DNA from: Methylococcaceae bacterium
Lineage (GTDB): Bacteria; Pseudomonadota; Gammaproteobacteria; Methylococcales; Methylomonadaceae
DNA length: 64,000 nt
Direction of reading: 5' to 3'
Assembly (NCBI GenBank): GCA_006844705.1
Contig: SPJS01000063.1
Span: 48,183 to 112,182 of the forward strand
A program made the translations under genes and the position numbers. Below, in pieces: positions 62,291 through 64,000 of this stretch. A model generated the notes under the pieces. It searched no databases, had not been told where the DNA came from, and was given only the letters and a program-made list of their open reading frames with translations. Positions within the stretch are counted from its first letter, which is position 1. Each line of letters begins with the position of its first letter.

Positions 62291-64000
62291 TTATAGCTCA
62301 AGTAAAGGAAATTTTAGTGTAAAAACGGTTCCTTCTCCTTCCTTGCTTTCAACATCAATACTCCCTTTATGATGCATAATATATTCTTTTGCCTCATAAA
62401 CACCAATCCCCATCCCGGCATTTCCTTTTGTCGTATCAAAAGGTTTGAATAAACGTTGCTTTATAAATGCTTCGCTCATGCCACAACCATTATCTTCAAC
62501 TGTTAAGATGACTTTAGAATCAATAGATTTCAAGGTTAACTTTACCCAACCATCATCAGGCGTTGCATCTTGAGCATTTTGAACCAAATGACTGATCGCA
62601 CTGATAATTTTTTCCTGGTCTCCTTTAATATAATGCTCTTCCCCTGCTATCACGGTTTGCAGCTCAGGCTTTTGTGAATGTTGCTGTATTTTTAGATCAT
62701 TAATCAAGCTGACCAGGTCAATATTATGCGTTTGGGTAGATTCAACTTTCCCCTGCTTTAATTGAGAAAGAATCCTGCTCATTTTAGATGCCACATTTTC
62801 CAGCGTCTCTATTGAGTCGTCAATAAATTCAGGGTTATGCTTATGTTTTTCCGAGTTTTTTACAATCATATTAATTTGCGCAACCAGGTTTTTTAAATCG
62901 TGAACCAGAAAAGCTGACAACCGATTATATGCTTCAAATTGCCTGGATCTGCTTAAGTCTTCACTTGCTTTACACAACACCAGCGCATTTGCCAATTGCA
63001 TTCCAGCCGTTTTTAACAAGTCGTGATCTTGCCAGTCTATTTGCCTGGGCACCCTGGGTTTGGTCAAGATAACAAATGCTTCCAGTTCATTTCGAAAAAA
63101 CAGGGGCACTATCAACCATATATTGTTATTCGAGCTATCCCATTGTTGTAATTCTGCACCGGCATATATTTCAGGAGTATTATCATTTTCAACAAAGTCA
63201 ATCACCCATTGTTTTTTTATTATGAACGCTATCGTCAGGTTATTGGCTGGAATGGATTCCATTCCTTCAAACCCCAAATTATATTCATCAATTAAATGAA
63301 AATCCCCCTGCTCGTTTTTAATCCATATTCCTCCACCGGAACTGTCTACTAACTTGGCAATGGTTGTAACAATGTAGCCCGTAATTGCATTAATTGACTC
63401 CAGTTCTGCCAGAGTTTTACTTAATTTTAGCCATTCCTCTCTATAATCATAGCGATGCTGAATAAAATGTTTGGATAAATAGACCTTGGCTAATGCTCTC
63501 GCCTGTCCTGATAAGAAAAATAGCAATAACAATACAACTGCAAGAAACATAAATCCGAATTGCGCAGCACTCCCCCAACTCCCACCATAATCACGTATCC
63601 AATATCCCGCCACCGACATGATCAATAAATAAATGCCGACACCGAATAATGCGGTACTATGAAATATTACCTGTCTGGAAACTCTGACGGAATATGTTTT
63701 TGAGTCCAACCGAAAAACAGACAACAACAACAATGGCACTAAAATTGAATTAATGTAACCGCGGATATTCCATAATTCATCGTCAAGGCTCGAAAATAAT
63801 AAAGATTTACTATAGATAATAAAATCAAAAGTAAATATCCCTCCTAATCCAATACACAAAAATTTAATATTCCAGCGTTGTTCAAGCGTTGCATTTCTAT
63901 ACAGTTGTTCAATTAGTAATAAACCAATCGTTGCCAATAAGACATGTGCCAATAACCTGAAATCGCTTTTAATGACATCTTGAACGGCGATACGTAAATC
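62291..64000 (-). CDS. prsK: PrsK sensor histidine kinase (5' end cut by window edge)
   Basis: Membrane sensor kinase that would phosphorylate PrsR. The frame remains open through the right edge (reading DLRIAVQDVIKSDFRLLAHVL), so about 569 residues are visible and the start is outside. Several N-terminal membrane helices are followed by a GAF-like domain (about 200-340), the His-box FLVHDLKNLVAQ with the phosphoacceptor His (about 355), and the ATPase domain with LVQNAQDATPDDG (N-box), VEDNGCGMSEAFI (G1) and GMGIGVYEAKEYI (G2). The catalytic residues look complete. The exosortase gene that usually accompanies it is not seen. Confidence 0.92.
   Translation of the reverse strand, partial: DLRIAVQDVIKSDFRLLAHVLLATIGLLLIEQLYRNATLEQRWNIKFLCIGLGGIFTFDFIIYSKSLLFSSLDDELWNIRGYINSILVPLLLLSVFRLDSKTYSVRVSRQVIFHSTALFGVGIYLLIMSVAGYWIRDYGGSWGSAAQFGFMFLAVVLLLLFFLSGQARALAKVYLSKHFIQHRYDYREEWLKLSKTLAELESINAITGYIVTTIAKLVDSSGGGIWIKNEQGDFHLIDEYNLGFEGMESIPANNLTIAFIIKKQWVIDFVENDNTPEIYAGAELQQWDSSNNNIWLIVPLFFRNELEAFVILTKPRVPRQIDWQDHDLLKTAGMQLANALVLCKASEDLSRSRQFEAYNRLSAFLVHDLKNLVAQINMIVKNSEKHKHNPEFIDDSIETLENVASKMSRILSQLKQGKVESTQTHNIDLVSLINDLKIQQHSQKPELQTVIAGEEHYIKGDQEKIISAISHLVQNAQDATPDDGWVKLTLKSIDSKVILTVEDNGCGMSEAFIKQRLFKPFDTTKGNAGMGIGVYEAKEYIMHHKGSIDVESKEGEGTVFTLKFPLLEL

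Noticed and set aside
1..64000. CRISPR array, tRNA or rRNA genes, prophage
   Set aside because: No regularly spaced direct repeats, no cloverleaf-like sequence with a CCA end, and no phage structural genes were seen on either strand by eye.

Overview
The window looks like a chromosomal segment of a methylotrophic gammaproteobacterium, most likely relatives of the gammaproteobacterial methanotrophs/methylotrophs. The reasons are a serine-cycle block (malyl-CoA lyase plus the two malate thiokinase subunits), a tetrahydromethanopterin (H4MPT) cofactor cluster, gammaproteobacterial genes such as rsmJ and pgaABCD, and a PEP-CTERM/exosortase regulatory system (PrsK/PrsR). Base composition is moderate and even; I see no tRNA or rRNA gene, no CRISPR array, no intact insertion sequence and no prophage. 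The species assignment is inference.

Layout. 1-6 kb: pgaABCD operon for poly-beta-1,6-N-acetylglucosamine (PNAG), with pgaA cut by the left edge, followed tail-to-tail by a C-type-lectin protein with a VPxPA-type C-terminal sorting tail. 6.9-10 kb: two small YeeE/YedE-type membrane proteins, xseA and an M23 peptidase. 9.9-14.2 kb (minus strand): mcl, mtkA, mtkB, then thpR and a membrane protein. 14.4-17.5 kb (minus): a three-gene FkbH / acyl carrier protein / AAC(3)-like acyltransferase module. 17.5-25.7 kb: small conserved proteins, a VPLPA-CTERM choice-of-anchor protein, and an overlapping operon of two membrane GTPases plus a DUF763 protein. 25.8-28.3 kb: a Fur-family regulator of Zur type next to a ZnuD-like TonB receptor. 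28.3-36.8 kb (minus): the SUF iron-sulfur operon (Rrf2 regulator, sufB, C, D, S, U) continuing into rsmJ, a Rieske protein and lgt, interrupted on the opposite strand by a Uma2-family nuclease gene. 36.9-43 kb: a CBS-GGDEF-EAL protein, ppk1, a PLP desulfhydrase and folP. 43-47.5 kb (plus): overlapping H4MPT biosynthesis genes ending in a dicarboxylate symporter. 47.5-53.2 kb (minus): adaptor and RND pump genes followed by an apparently catalytically dead metallophosphoesterase-like protein. 53.3-64 kb: a fatty acid hydroxylase-like protein and a PEP-CTERM locus (surface protein, TPR protein, methyltransferase, nitroreductase-like protein, acyltransferase, cyclic-nucleotide-domain protein, PrsR, and PrsK cut by the right edge).

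How it fits together. Three regulator-target links can be read from DNA sites: a Zur-like palindrome on the znuD promoter, a perfect IscR type-1 core on the promoter of the SUF Rrf2 regulator, and -24/-12 (sigma-54) promoters in front of the PEP-CTERM protein at 54353 and the lectin at 6657, as expected for targets of the sigma-54 activator PrsR. The envelope theme recurs: PNAG, exosortase substrates, a glyceryl-ACP-like module and an RND pump. The most unusual items are the degenerate phosphoesterase coupled to the pump, the FkbH/ACP/AAC(3) module and the twin-GTPase/DUF763 operon.
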